A stretch of DNA of 64,000 nucleotides from Shewanella baltica (lineage in GTDB: Bacteria > Pseudomonadota > Gammaproteobacteria > Enterobacterales > Shewanellaceae). The notes under the pieces were generated by a model that searched no databases, had not been told where the DNA came from, and saw nothing but the letters and a program-made list of their open reading frames with translations. Positions 26,038 through 35,187 of the stretch are shown here, piece by piece. Numbering within the stretch: the first letter of the stretch is position 1; each line of letters starts with the position of its first letter. The translations under genes and the position numbers were made by a program. The stretch covers positions 3,906,001 to 3,970,000 of the forward strand of contig NZ_UGYM01000002.1 of assembly GCF_900456975.1 (NCBI RefSeq), given 5' to 3'.

Positions 26038-28067
26038 TAAACGTCAAACCCATCGCTAAACACGCTAAGCATTGTTATTGCCTTGCGACTCAAATCGCCG
26101 AAGACTTATTGCTGTCAGCCGTCAATTATGGCTTTGAATATATGCCGTCCTATGCGATTAACTCGTTAGTAGGTATCAAGCTGCAACATGGCATTAACCA
26201 TGATATCGACAGCACCCTAGCGCTGTTTCCGCTAAAGGATAATTACCCTGTAATGGCAGAAACGGTGCAGCACAATGCGCGGTTTCTGTGTGAACTGTTT
26301 AAGCTAGATGCCGCGATGAAACCCATGATGGTGCTCATCATCGTGCTCAATGCCAATGCGGGACTCAAAGAGTTGCTTAACCTGCTAGCTGACCATGATA
26401 CGGATATTCTCATTCATTGGTTAGAGCAAGAAACGGGACTCAACAGTGATGATATCCATGAGCAGCTAGAACCTTTAGCCCGTAATCGCTTTATTGAGGG
26501 AGCAGCATTACTCCTACCGCATTTGTTGAGAATACCGGAGCCGTTTAGGGTATTGCTGGTGACTGAAAAGCTCACTCGCCGTGAATCCTTGCTCGCGCCG
26601 ATTATCAAACACAGCCCTACTGCACAGTTCAAGCTTAAACAATTTGAGCATGTGAATGCCGATTTAGTGTATCGCTATCTAAGGGCTGCCATGACTCAGC
26701 GGCTTAAAGGCGTTAACATTTTACTCTATGGGGCAGCGGGAACAGGCAAGACCGAGCTATCTCGCACCTTGGCAAAGGCACTGCGGCGCAGCTTAGTGGA
26801 AGTACAAAGTGTGCAGTTTGAGGATGGTAAAGTGACTGAGGAGTTCTTAAGTAAAGAGCCGACTAGCCAACGCTTAACCTACCTTAATCTACTGCAAAGC
26901 TTGCTCGATGGCTCAGATGAAAGCCTGTTATTGGTTGATGAATGCGAAAGCGTGTTTAAGCATGCCGATGAGCATTACTCTAAAGAAGGCTTAATGCGCT
27001 TACTGGAAACCAATCCTGTACCTGCTATTTGGATTACCAACCATGTATCGCAACTGGAACCAAGCTACATACGGCGCTTTAAGTTAGTGATGGAAATCCC
27101 TGTGCCCGATGAAGCCTTTAGCTTTGCCATGAGTAAAACCATGCTCAAATCGCTTAAGGTGTCGGATGCGTTTCGGTTGGTGTTAGCCAGTAAATCTAAT
27201 GCTGCTCCGGCTTATATTGCGAACGCCGCCCATGTGGCAAGTACCTTAGCCTTAACGGGGGATGAGGCTGAAGTTGTGGTATTGGATGTTATTGATGCCA
27301 CTCTTGAAGCCTGTGGTGAAGAGCCGCCAGCGGCTAAATATCAAGGCCAGCTCAGCTTTGACCCGAGTTGCTTGAACCTTAACGCCATCGACGGACAAGA
27401 TGCACATACGATTATCAGTGATATCGACACCGCGATAGCCAACAGCCTCCCTGTCAGAGTGTTACTCAATGGCCCCCCAGGTACAGGTAAAACAGGCTGG
27501 GTACATCACTTAGCTGAAACCCACGGTATGGATATCATGCACATCAAGTGCTCTGATGTACTCAGTAAGTATGTCGGTGAGAGCGAGCAGAACATTGCAG
27601 CGCTGTTTAGAGAAGCGCACAGAACAAAGAAGCTAATGCTCTTTGATGAAGTCGATAGCTTGCTCAGTCAGCGTGAGAGCGCTCAAGCGCAGTATGAAGT
27701 GCAGCTCATCAACGAACTGCTGTCACAGCTTGAATGCAACACCATGCCCGTCTTTGCAGCGACTAACGCACTCAGCGCAATCGATAGCGCAGTGATGCGC
27801 CGCTTTGACTTCAAACTGACCTGTGACTATCTAACGGAGCAACAGCGCCAGACCTTGTATAAGCAAGTATTGGGTATCACTAAGTTAAACCAAACCGAAG
27901 CAGACCAACTTCACGCACTACAACAATTAACGCCCGGTGACTTCGCTATCGTAGCAAGGCGCATGTTATTTCAACCTAACCACAACCACAGAGCCACCGC
28001 TATTACCCTGTTAACCCAAGAAAACAACCGTAAACAAGCCACGCGCCGCATTGGCTTTATCAACTAA
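26034..28067 (+). CDS. Tandem AAA+ ATPase
   Basis: A 677-aa protein with two AAA+ modules. The first has Walker A GAAGTGKTE (near residue 236) and Walker B LLVDECESVF; the second has GPPGTGKTG (near 482) and LMLFDEVDSLL followed by the RR-type end MRRFDF. The N-terminal ~200 residues are helical and unknown. AAA+ proteins of this form are found in integrative-element cargo beside RadC-like genes. The substrate is unknown; remodelling of a protein-DNA complex is plausible. It is co-transcribed with the integrase. Confidence 0.8.
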   Translation: MINVKPIAKHAKHCYCLATQIAEDLLLSAVNYGFEYMPSYAINSLVGIKLQHGINHDIDSTLALFPLKDNYPVMAETVQHNARFLCELFKLDAAMKPMMVLIIVLNANAGLKELLNLLADHDTDILIHWLEQETGLNSDDIHEQLEPLARNRFIEGAALLLPHLLRIPEPFRVLLVTEKLTRRESLLAPIIKHSPTAQFKLKQFEHVNADLVYRYLRAAMTQRLKGVNILLYGAAGTGKTELSRTLAKALRRSLVEVQSVQFEDGKVTEEFLSKEPTSQRLTYLNLLQSLLDGSDESLLLVDECESVFKHADEHYSKEGLMRLLETNPVPAIWITNHVSQLEPSYIRRFKLVMEIPVPDEAFSFAMSKTMLKSLKVSDAFRLVLASKSNAAPAYIANAAHVASTLALTGDEAEVVVLDVIDATLEACGEEPPAAKYQGQLSFDPSCLNLNAIDGQDAHTIISDIDTAIANSLPVRVLLNGPPGTGKTGWVHHLAETHGMDIMHIKCSDVLSKYVGESEQNIAALFREAHRTKKLMLFDEVDSLLSQRESAQAQYEVQLINELLSQLECNTMPVFAATNALSAIDSAVMRRFDFKLTCDYLTEQQRQTLYKQVLGITKLNQTEADQLHALQQLTPGDFAIVARRMLFQPNHNHRATAITLLTQENNRKQATRRIGFIN

Positions 28068-28109
28068 CCCCAGCAACACAACCCACTAAACCACGAAAAG
28101 GAACACCCC

Positions 28110-28616
28110 ATGACAACATTATTGAGTTCGCTCAAGGTTATCGCTCGCCCTGAAATCGCCGTTAAGCCACCTATCATCGGCAAAAGAACCCGCTTGGTTG
28201 ACAAGCTGAAGCAGCAATTGGATATGGCCGAATGCTTTATCCAAGGCAGCGAGTTTGAAGCCTACCGCGAGAAAAGTGTCAAAGACCCAGAGACGGGAGA
28301 GCGTAAGAAGGTGCGCCGCCGTATCACAGTGCGCCCATGGTACTACGACAGTGAAGGTCACTATTACTTCGAAGTCCGTATCGGGATTAAGCCTATCGAA
28401 CTGGTAAAGGATAAACCCGCCATTGATGTCGGTGATAAAACCCTGCTACCTGACACCATCAAGCTGATTATCGATGCTGTGGAGAAAGGTGAACTAGATG
28501 AGTTCATCCTCAAGGCCGCCAAGTTCCCGACCAAGAAAGCTAAGGCTAGTGCTGAGGCCAGCACAGAACCAAAGAGTGAGGCTAAGAGCGATACCCCAGC
28601 CAAAACCACCAAGTAA
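28110..28616 (+). CDS. Conserved island protein with Lys/Ala-rich tail
   Basis: A 168-aa soluble protein. The central part (RRRITVRPWYYDSEGHYYFEVRIG) is beta-rich and the last 30 residues are a low-complexity Ala/Lys/Ser/Glu tail. I know no function. AAGG precedes the ATG, and the gene sits 42 bp after the AAA+ gene and 70 bp before radC-like, in one transcription unit. Confidence 0.6.
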   Translation: MTTLLSSLKVIARPEIAVKPPIIGKRTRLVDKLKQQLDMAECFIQGSEFEAYREKSVKDPETGERKKVRRRITVRPWYYDSEGHYYFEVRIGIKPIELVKDKPAIDVGDKTLLPDTIKLIIDAVEKGELDEFILKAAKFPTKKAKASAEASTEPKSEAKSDTPAKTTK

Positions 28617-28685
28617 TGCACACACTATCAGGAGCAGAAGGAAGCCCTTTCGCTCCTAAGTCTTTAGCACCAATAGGGATAGACC

Positions 28686-29129
28686 ATGGCGATTATCCGT
28701 GAAATCAATGTCAAATATCAGTTCAAAGAAACCCAGTGCGCCTTAGCCGAGCAAGCCATCACACGGCCTGAAGATACCGCGCAGGTATTTGACTACCTAA
28801 AGCATGAAACCAAAGAAATGTTTATCGTGGCAAACCTGACAACCCAGCACACCATTAATTGCGTAGAAGTCGTGGCGACAGGTTCAGTGAACGGTATCAG
28901 TATGCGACCCGTCGAAGTGTTACGCACGGCAGTTATTCTCAATATGCCCAGCGTTATCCTTGTTCATAACCATCCTTCAGGCGATCCAACACCAAGCACT
29001 AGCGATATCCAATTCACCCGTAAAGTCATTGAGTGCGCCAAAGTGCTGGATATCAATGTCCTCGACCATGTGATTATTGGCCTTAACCGCTTTACCAGCC
29101 TTCGCGAAACCCACAGCGATTTGTTCTAA
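28686..29129 (+). CDS. RadC-family JAB/MPN-domain protein
   Basis: A 147-aa protein containing the JAMM-type metal site HNHPSGDPTPSTSD (His-x-His then Ser and Asp) characteristic of RadC. It lacks the N-terminal helix-hairpin-helix of full-length chromosomal RadC, as is typical of island-borne copies. Its molecular function is not established; an association with mobile DNA is well known. Confidence 0.9.
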   Translation: MAIIREINVKYQFKETQCALAEQAITRPEDTAQVFDYLKHETKEMFIVANLTTQHTINCVEVVATGSVNGISMRPVEVLRTAVILNMPSVILVHNHPSGDPTPSTSDIQFTRKVIECAKVLDINVLDHVIIGLNRFTSLRETHSDLF

Positions 29130-29148
29130 CACCGACTAAGGACACACA

Positions 29149-29553
29149 ATGAATACCATCAACAAAGAGTTGGCATTGCCTGTCTCTGACAGACTGCTAT
29201 TGGCATTAATCCCGTTTATCACTAACCAAGCCGACAATGCCGTGACGATTAACTTTCGTGATCCAGATTACAGCCCCCAACGGGGTGGCTTTCATCCTGT
29301 GGAGATAAGGCTAGAGAAACACGCCGAGCAATGGCAGTTATGCTACATCACCGACTTTTGCTATGTCGGCCAAATGGGACAATGGGAGTTGGTTAAAGAA
29401 CTGGACTTTGACTTTAGCAGCGGCGTATTTCAAAGCATTAGCGGCCTATTAGTCATTGAAGCAGCAATAGAGTTTTACCCGATATGGGAGCAAAACTTCC
29501 TGTGCTACTGGCAAGAGTTAGGCGTTTTTAATGTCAGTGTGTCGGCAGATTAA
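29149..29553 (+). CDS. DUF2787 family protein
   Basis: A 134-aa soluble protein. Features such as TINFRDPDYSPQRGGFHPVEI and a C-terminal acidic aromatic part (WELVKELDFDF, LCYWQELGVF) fit DUF2787, a family mostly seen in Shewanella and Vibrio islands. The function is unknown. It starts 19 bp after the radC-like stop, with AAGGA upstream, and ends the integrase module. Confidence 0.75.
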   Translation: MNTINKELALPVSDRLLLALIPFITNQADNAVTINFRDPDYSPQRGGFHPVEIRLEKHAEQWQLCYITDFCYVGQMGQWELVKELDFDFSSGVFQSISGLLVIEAAIEFYPIWEQNFLCYWQELGVFNVSVSAD

Positions 29554-29672
29554 CCCTCAAAACACTCAAAACCACCGCAAAAGTCACATCTCAAATAAAA
29601 TGAAATCGACTACACTGATGCTCAAGCAGGAAATGTCTTCCTTGCTTGCGCTAAAGAATAAGGAGCAACCCC

Positions 29673-30005
29673 ATGTCAGGATGGTATGAATTAAGTAAAA
29701 GCAGTAATGAGCAATTTAAGTTTGTATTAAAGGCGGGAAATGGAGAAGTCATTCTCACCAGCGAACTTTACACAGGTAAGAGTGGTGCGTTGAACGGTAT
29801 TGAATCCGTGCAAACCAACTCCCCAATCGAAGCCCGATATGCCAAAGAAGTAGCAAAAAACGAGAAGCCGTATTTCAACCTCAAAGCAGCCAACCATCAA
29901 ATCATTGGCACTAGCCAAATGTATTCGAGCACTGCTGCGAGAGATAACGGGATTAAGTCGGTGATGGAAAATGGAAAAACAACCACCATTAAAGATTTGA
30001 CCTAG
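29673..30005 (+). CDS. YegP-like UPF0339/DUF1508 protein
   Basis: A 110-aa protein made of two tandem ~50-residue repeats: FKFVLKAGNGEVILTSELYTG...GIESVQTN and YFNLKAANHQIIGTSQMYSS...GIKSVMEN. This is the YegP pattern, a small alpha-beta fold of unknown function. AAGGAG sits 8 nt before the ATG. It has its own promoter region and lies between the integrase module and tRNA-Leu. Confidence 0.9.
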   Translation: MSGWYELSKSSNEQFKFVLKAGNGEVILTSELYTGKSGALNGIESVQTNSPIEARYAKEVAKNEKPYFNLKAANHQIIGTSQMYSSTAARDNGIKSVMENGKTTTIKDLT

Positions 30006-30103
30006 GCAAGCATGCCCAGTGTGGTGCTTTGCTGGAAGGTGAATGATGAACTCTAGCAAAGTAGCGAGTTGGTAAGTATCTAACATGACTGAATTTTAGA
30101 TAC

Positions 30104-30130
30104 AAAAAAACCGACACTAAGGTCGGCTTT
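30104..30130 (-). terminator. Intrinsic terminator of tRNA-Leu
   Basis: On the reverse strand CCGAC pairs with GTCGG around a 6-nt loop and is followed by seven Ts, directly downstream of the tRNA 3' end. Confidence 0.75.
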
Positions 30131-30134
30131 GAAG

Positions 30135-30221
30135 TGGTACCAGTGGCCAGACTCGAACTGGCACGCTTTTAAGGGCGCGGGATTTTGAATCCCGTGTGTC
30201 TACCGATTTCACCACACTGGC
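30135..30221 (-). tRNA. tRNA-Leu (anticodon CAA)
   Basis: The reverse strand folds as an 87-nt class II tRNA starting GCCAGTG and ending with encoded CCA. The acceptor stem is complete with a terminal G-U pair. The anticodon arm CGGGA-TTCAAAA-TCCCG gives anticodon CAA, a long variable arm follows, and the T arm contains GTTCGAGTC. TTGCAA and TATAGA motifs upstream (right side) could form its promoter. Confidence 0.95.
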
Positions 30222-30224
30222 ATA
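30183..30224. repeat. 42-bp direct repeat, copy within tRNA-Leu
   Basis: The 5' half of tRNA-Leu from the start to the anticodon loop, repeated exactly at 30326-30367. Confidence 0.9.
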
Positions 30225-30325
30225 ATCTTCAATCTATAAAACTTTGCAAATCTTTGCAAGTGAACTTTTTAAAAATAACTATTTATATCATCAGCTTAGT
30301 GACACTAAACCGTAGACACTGTGAC

Positions 30326-30367
30326 TTTTGAATCCCGTGTGTCTACCGATTTCACCACACTGGCATA
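30326..30367. repeat. 42-bp direct repeat, isolated tRNA-Leu 5' half (possible att scar)
   Basis: An exact copy of the tRNA 5' half, ending in the anticodon loop, 143 bp right of the intact copy. Anticodon loops are a known crossover site for tyrosine recombinases, so this could be the scar of an excised element. A tandem-duplication relic is the alternative. Confidence 0.75.
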
Positions 30368-30510
30368 TCAAATATGCACTTAGAAGCAATCAAAACTACT
30401 GGCTGTCTCTAAGTGCTGGGAATTATACCTTTGCCCATGACAATGGCAAGTCTTTTGCCGCGACTTTAATACAAATTGCATTTAACCGCTCAAAAATCAT
30501 GCTCTTGGGG

Positions 30511-32100
30511 TTATTCTGCGCCATGGGATAACAAAAAGGCGGTATATTCTTTATCACTTTTTTGGATATGGTTAACCAACCAAGCCTTCAAGAAAGTCAT
30601 TAATTCGTCGGCAACATCTTCCCCTTTTACAACCCGCTTTTGAAAATCAAGTACTTGCCCGACTAACTTGCCGTGCTTTTCCTTATGACTGTCGGTTTGT
30701 GGGTAGCCAAAACGGGCAAAGAGCTCTTCTTCATAGGCAAAGTGATTGGCGGTGTAATCCACCAGCCCTTGCACGATACGTTTGATGGCTTCGAGTCCAT
30801 ACTCTTCGTTTAATGTGCGATGCAGTTCATTGATCAGCGACACTAATCGTTGATGTTGACGATTGATCTCTGGCATTCCTATGTCTAACTCAGGCCCCCA
30901 TTTCACAAACAGTTTATTTTGTGCCTGACTCGAGTTAAAGAATGCCGCATTCACATGGAATCGGTGCTGCAAGGAGCCGATTTCCTGCGACATGTTATAC
31001 ACTTTCAAACTCGATAAGTTAGTGTTGTTGGTGTGGGACGCATTACTTAGGGCGAGCTCTGCCATCACAGTGATATTTTTATTAATTTCTTCAGCAACAG
31101 TGTGTTGTTGCCCCGATGCCGTGGCGATTTGATGGGACATATCGGTAATGGTCTCTACCTGCGTGACGATTTGTCCGAGCGCGCTGTGGGCTTGATTGAC
31201 CATCTCAGCGGTTTCGTCGGCAATGACCACGTTTTTCAACATGACTTCAACGCCATGTTGTGCACCTTTTTGTAATGCTGCGATTTGTTGTTGGATTTCA
31301 ACCGTGGCTTCAGATGTCCGTTTCGCAAGATTACGCACTTCATCGGCGACAACGGCAAAGCCGCGGCCATGTTCACCGGCTCTCGCACTTTCAATGGCGG
31401 CGTTTAAGGCAAGCAAGTTGGTTTGCTCAGCCACCTGTGAAATCGTTTCGATAATGCTACTGATATTGTTGCTGTCGGCGGCCAAGTGTTCAATTACAGT
31501 TCGAGTGTCATGGATCTGTGCTGACATAGCGCCAATTTTAGTCACTATGCCATTCATGATTTGGTCGCCATGCTTGGCAGAACTTTGGGCAATATCGGCA
31601 GCCTTGGCCGCACTCACGGCATTTTGCGATACTGCTTGCACGCTTGAAACCATTTGCGTCATCGCACTGGCGGCCAGTTCCGTTTGATGTTCTTGCTCTA
31701 ACACGCCTTGTTTTGCCTGCTCACTGATGACCTTGATATCCGAGGCCACTTTTTTCATCCCTTCGCAGGTATCAGACAAAGATAAAATCGTGCGGCTGAC
31801 ATCCTCGCCCATGCGGTTGATACTATGCACGACCTTAATGAACACGCCCGCATCTTTCTCTTCTAATTGATAGCTTAAATCTCCCTCGCCTAAATGATGG
31901 GCGGCACGTTCAAGCTGTCTTAAATTGCGAATTAATTTATTGATGTTGAACATTAAAATGCCGGCGAGCGCGCTTAAACACAGGATGGCGACAAAGTGCC
32001 CTGTGATCACTAAACAATAGAGTGGATAAATCAGCAACAGCAGTGGCGCAAAGATAGAATTATATCCCATTGAATCCTTGCGACTTTTATTAGAATCCAT
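30511..32100 (-). CDS. Methyl-accepting chemotaxis protein with C-terminal haemerythrin domain
   Basis: A 529-aa protein. A hydrophobic N-terminal hairpin (about 16-52) is followed by a HAMP-like segment and an MCP signalling domain with the conserved hairpin tip ([20 protein letters not shown], about 223-242). Residues 395-525 are a bacteriohaemerythrin: probable di-iron ligands H416, H453, E457, H472 or H476, H511 and D516. It has almost no periplasmic part, so it should sense O2 or redox state from inside the cell and signal to CheA. A TTGAT-N4-ATCA site lies in the upstream divergent region. Confidence 0.9.
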   Translation of the reverse strand: MDSNKSRKDSMGYNSIFAPLLLLIYPLYCLVITGHFVAILCLSALAGILMFNINKLIRNLRQLERAAHHLGEGDLSYQLEEKDAGVFIKVVHSINRMGEDVSRTILSLSDTCEGMKKVASDIKVISEQAKQGVLEQEHQTELAASAMTQMVSSVQAVSQNAVSAAKAADIAQSSAKHGDQIMNGIVTKIGAMSAQIHDTRTVIEHLAADSNNISSIIETISQVAEQTNLLALNAAIESARAGEHGRGFAVVADEVRNLAKRTSEATVEIQQQIAALQKGAQHGVEVMLKNVVIADETAEMVNQAHSALGQIVTQVETITDMSHQIATASGQQHTVAEEINKNITVMAELALSNASHTNNTNLSSLKVYNMSQEIGSLQHRFHVNAAFFNSSQAQNKLFVKWGPELDIGMPEINRQHQRLVSLINELHRTLNEEYGLEAIKRIVQGLVDYTANHFAYEEELFARFGYPQTDSHKEKHGKLVGQVLDFQKRVVKGEDVADELMTFLKAWLVNHIQKSDKEYTAFLLSHGAE

Positions 32101-32414
32101 CTTTTACTCCTTTAAAAAACTGATATCACAACATTCATCTAAAAAAACAAGAACAAATAAATAGCATGGTGCGATAACAAAATATCGATCTGGTTAAGTA
32201 GATTAATCCTAGACGCTAACTGAAGAACAAACAAAGCTAAATTATTTGAACTCATCCCAGTTAAAGACCCACAGGAATATGACCAAGATCACAGAGTTAA
32301 CTAAGGGTTATGACTTTGTATTCCTATGTCGATTCTTTATTGATCAAGATCAGTATTTTAGCTATCGAATACCGCTAATTTAGAGAGGACTTCACAGGAA
32401 AGAGGATTTCAGTC
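32101..32414. promoter_or_regulatory. Divergent region with FNR/CRP-like site
   Basis: A 314-bp gap between the chemoreceptor gene (leftward) and the DUF3149 gene (rightward). TTGATCAAGATCAG at 32340-32353 fits FNR/EtrA (TTGAT-N4-ATCAA) closely, and GACCAAGATCACAG at 32281-32294 carries a CRP-like right half-site. Anaerobic control of either gene is plausible. Confidence 0.5.
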
Positions 32415-32546
32415 ATGGCATTTTGGTTAGATCTAATGTTTGGTAACCCCATAGGCTTACTTTCAATGATCGTTATCTTTAGCACAATAGGGATAGTGTC
32501 TTATATCACTTGGATGTTCATTGTGAAGTCGGCACCGAAACAATAG
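32415..32546 (+). CDS. DUF3149 small membrane protein
   Basis: A 43-aa ORF, MAFWLDLMFGNPIGLLSM then a single TM helix ending WMFIVKSAPKQ. The start (MAFWLDLxFGNPxGLLSM) is characteristic of DUF3149 proteins of Shewanella and Vibrio. The function is unknown. It is followed by a hairpin at 32593-32619. Confidence 0.8.
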   Translation: MAFWLDLMFGNPIGLLSMIVIFSTIGIVSYITWMFIVKSAPKQ

Positions 32547-32592
32547 TTTTTGCTCCAGTTGTTCTTCATGTTCTTGTATAAATGCAAAATCT

Positions 32593-32619
32593 AGGGGGTT
32601 TTTATCACCCCCATTTTTT
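32593..32619 (+). terminator. Probable terminator after the DUF3149 gene
   Basis: GGGGG (32594-32598) pairs with CCCCC (32608-32612) around a 9-nt loop and is followed by A and six Ts. Confidence 0.65.
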
Positions 32620-32688
32620 GTTGTCTCGCTTTTCAGAATACTGCAACTCATCTAAAGCCAGCACTCATCCGAGCGAGACAAAACACGC

Positions 32689-33300
32689 CTATGCAGCGTG
32701 TTTTCTGTTTTGTACTAGACCATTTAAAAATTGCGGACGCGCTTTAATCAACGACTGCATCTCTTCTTGGCTCGGCTCACCCGCAGGCAAACGCAGCACA
32801 TCGCGGTTGAGATACATGCGGGCTTTCATGGCAATCTTATAATCGGCTGTCGGTCCCTGAATCGCATAATGGCGCTCGTTACCTAGCTTTTCTAAGATGC
32901 AGGCATTCAATAAACTTTTCACTGCGGTTTCATTTTGCGGCAGAGTCAAAATTGTGGCGCCCTGAAGAAAGAACTCTCTGACTAACGCTCGCTCTGCGGG
33001 ATCAAGCAGGTTCACTTTAGCTTCAATCGTCTCAATAACGCGCTTATCACTTAAATGACGAATTGATTCATCTAAGCCTAAGTTAATCAACTGGCTCAAA
33101 AAATAGGCGATAGATATGATCAGGCCTAATCCAACAAACTGCGCATGTTCCGGCACAAATTTATCGAGCGCCAGCACTGCCAACACGTTCGGGGGAATAA
33201 GGAGTAAGACAGTACAACTCACCATTAGCCACAGCATGACTCTGAACATCATTTTCTTTGGACTAACAAACTTAACTGAATCCAGCTTGAGTTTAAACAT
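32689..33300 (-). CDS. SieB-like superinfection-exclusion family membrane protein
   Basis: A 203-aa protein with two TM segments (about 19-43 and 54-72) and a cytoplasmic part containing LDPAERALVREFFLQG, a hallmark of the superinfection exclusion B family. In lambdoid phages SieB aborts infection by some phages. This copy sits among core genes and may be a domesticated relative with another job. It is divergent from the sensor kinase gene at 33469. Confidence 0.7.
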   Translation of the reverse strand: MFKLKLDSVKFVSPKKMMFRVMLWLMVSCTVLLLIPPNVLAVLALDKFVPEHAQFVGLGLIISIAYFLSQLINLGLDESIRHLSDKRVIETIEAKVNLLDPAERALVREFFLQGATILTLPQNETAVKSLLNACILEKLGNERHYAIQGPTADYKIAMKARMYLNRDVLRLPAGEPSQEEMQSLIKARPQFLNGLVQNRKHAA

Positions 33301-33468
33301 AGTGCTATCCCAGTGACAAAAAATTGAACTTATCGGCTAATAAGCAAATTTAATGCCATAAATGAAGAGATATTTCGTTGATTTTATTCGCAAGAAAATG
33401 CACTTTCTGGATCTGTAGGTCTATGCTTATAAGCATCTCAAGCCGCTATTGCATAAAGAAAATTTAAG

Positions 33469-35100
33469 ATGCTGACATTCTTTAGCCAACTTATCAAAAG
33501 TCCCATAGGCAGGCACCTTACCTTGTCTATTGTACTTTTTAGCTCTGTTATCACCTTAATCACCACTGCCTATCAGTTGATCAGTGATTATCGCAATGAC
33601 GTTGTGCGTATCGACAGAGTGTTTTCCAATATGGAAAAGGTGAACTTAGATGTGCTCGCCGCCAGTATTTGGGTGATTGACGAGCGGCTCATTAACACTC
33701 AGCTCAATGGCTTAATTCAGCTGCCCGATATTAACTACATTTCGATTAAAGATGACAGCGGCCAAGCGTGGAATGCGGGCGTGCAAAAGCAAGAACACTC
33801 CTTAGATAAAACCTTTCCTTTAGTCTACAAATCCCCAACCGAGAGTATTAATGTCGGCACACTCGAAATACAAGTCGATGTCGATGCTATCTATCAGCGC
33901 TTGTATGATAAAGCCATTATCATTTTGCTCTCTAACGGAATAAAAACCTTCTTAGTTGCTGGATTTATTCTATTTTTAGTATGGTTCAATATCACCAAAC
34001 ACTTAGATAAACTCAGCCAATACTGTAAAAATATCGACCTCGATCAAGAATACGAGCCACTGCAATTTGCCCGCCAAGAAAAAATTGATGAGTTTAAACA
34101 AGTCGCCGACTCCATCAACAGCATGCAAGTGCAACTGAGAAGCTCCTTTGGCGCCTTAAAGAAATCTAAGACTGAACTGCAAACGGCCCTGGAAGACAGA
34201 GAGCGGCTACTCAAGCTCGAACGTAGCTATAAAGAAGAACTCGCCAGACAAGTTAAAGAAAGAACCATAGAGTTAGAGCAATCCCTTAGTGCGCTAAAAC
34301 GGGCGCAGCAGGTGTTAGTTGAGCAAGAAAAAATGGCGGCCTTGGGTGGACTGGTGTCAGGGGTTGCCCACGAGATAAACACCCCGATTGGCATTTGTTT
34401 GACGGCGGCGAGTGCGCAGCTCAGCCATATTGAAGAACTGATCGACCTGATCCACAGCGACCAAGCCACCTTAGATGAAATCAATGAGATCCTTAATGAG
34501 TATCAAGAAAGCTGTGAACTCATTGTCCGCAATATCACCAAAGCTAGTAGTTTGATCCAAAAATTCAAAACGATCGCCATCGATCGCAGTCATGAAGAAC
34601 ACCAACCTTGTAACTTAAGTCAGCAACTCCACGAGATTTTAGAGTCGACATTAATTATGCATCCGCATGTCAACGCCGTCACTGAAATCAGCGTAGAACC
34701 CACACTCAATATTCAAACCAATATCAGTTTATTAAATCAAATCGTCAGCAATATTCTGTCGAACGCCTTTACCCATGCTTTCCAAGGACGTGAAGATAAT
34801 CTCATCCACATCAGCGCCACTGTGGACGAAGAGTCGATTTTAATTAGCATTCAAAATAATGGCTTAGAAATTCCAGCCGATGTCGCAGAACACATGTTCG
34901 AGCCATTTTTCACTACGAATCGGAATAAAGGCGGCACGGGCTTAGGATTATCAGCGGCCTTTAATGCCGCGACGCTGTTGAAAGGCACTATGAGTTATCG
35001 CGCAGACTCAAAACTTGGCGGCCCGCAATTTGATATCAAATTTCCGTACACTCAATGCGAGCCTACGGTCCTAAATGGCCAACAAGATTTCTATATCTAG
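33469..35100 (+). CDS. Membrane sensor histidine kinase
   Basis: A 543-aa protein. TM helices at about 17-36 and 150-173 flank a ~110-residue periplasmic sensor domain. A HAMP-like linker and a coiled coil (225-290) lead to the HisKA-like domain with H301 in VAHEINTPIG, then the HATPase (N box NILSNAFTHAF; G2 GGTGLGL). The H-box family (AHEINTPI) is usual in hybrid-type or C4-dicarboxylate-type kinases. There is no response regulator next to it, so its partner is elsewhere. Confidence 0.9.
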   Translation: MLTFFSQLIKSPIGRHLTLSIVLFSSVITLITTAYQLISDYRNDVVRIDRVFSNMEKVNLDVLAASIWVIDERLINTQLNGLIQLPDINYISIKDDSGQAWNAGVQKQEHSLDKTFPLVYKSPTESINVGTLEIQVDVDAIYQRLYDKAIIILLSNGIKTFLVAGFILFLVWFNITKHLDKLSQYCKNIDLDQEYEPLQFARQEKIDEFKQVADSINSMQVQLRSSFGALKKSKTELQTALEDRERLLKLERSYKEELARQVKERTIELEQSLSALKRAQQVLVEQEKMAALGGLVSGVAHEINTPIGICLTAASAQLSHIEELIDLIHSDQATLDEINEILNEYQESCELIVRNITKASSLIQKFKTIAIDRSHEEHQPCNLSQQLHEILESTLIMHPHVNAVTEISVEPTLNIQTNISLLNQIVSNILSNAFTHAFQGREDNLIHISATVDEESILISIQNNGLEIPADVAEHMFEPFFTTNRNKGGTGLGLSAAFNAATLLKGTMSYRADSKLGGPQFDIKFPYTQCEPTVLNGQQDFYI

Positions 35101-35138
35101 ATATAACGCAGTGGAATGACACAATATTGCAGTGATAC

Positions 35139-35160
35139 TCACCGCTCATACGAGCGGTGA
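35139..35160. terminator. Perfect hairpin between convergent genes
   Basis: TCACCGCTC and GAGCGGTGA form a 9-bp stem with a 4-nt loop between the kinase stop and the tcdA stop. It lacks a T-tract, so it may only act as a stabilising or weak bidirectional terminator. Confidence 0.5.
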
Positions 35161-35187
35161 AATCATCAGTAGAAAAACGTTAACCCT

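Noticed and set aside
28119..28621. Reverse-strand ORFs (80 and 85 aa) opposite the 168-aa gene
   Set aside because: They are complementary shadows of the Lys/Ala-rich coding sequence without ribosome sites.
32463..32651. A 62-aa reverse ORF over the DUF3149 gene
   Set aside because: It lies antisense to a well-supported DUF3149 ORF and its terminator.
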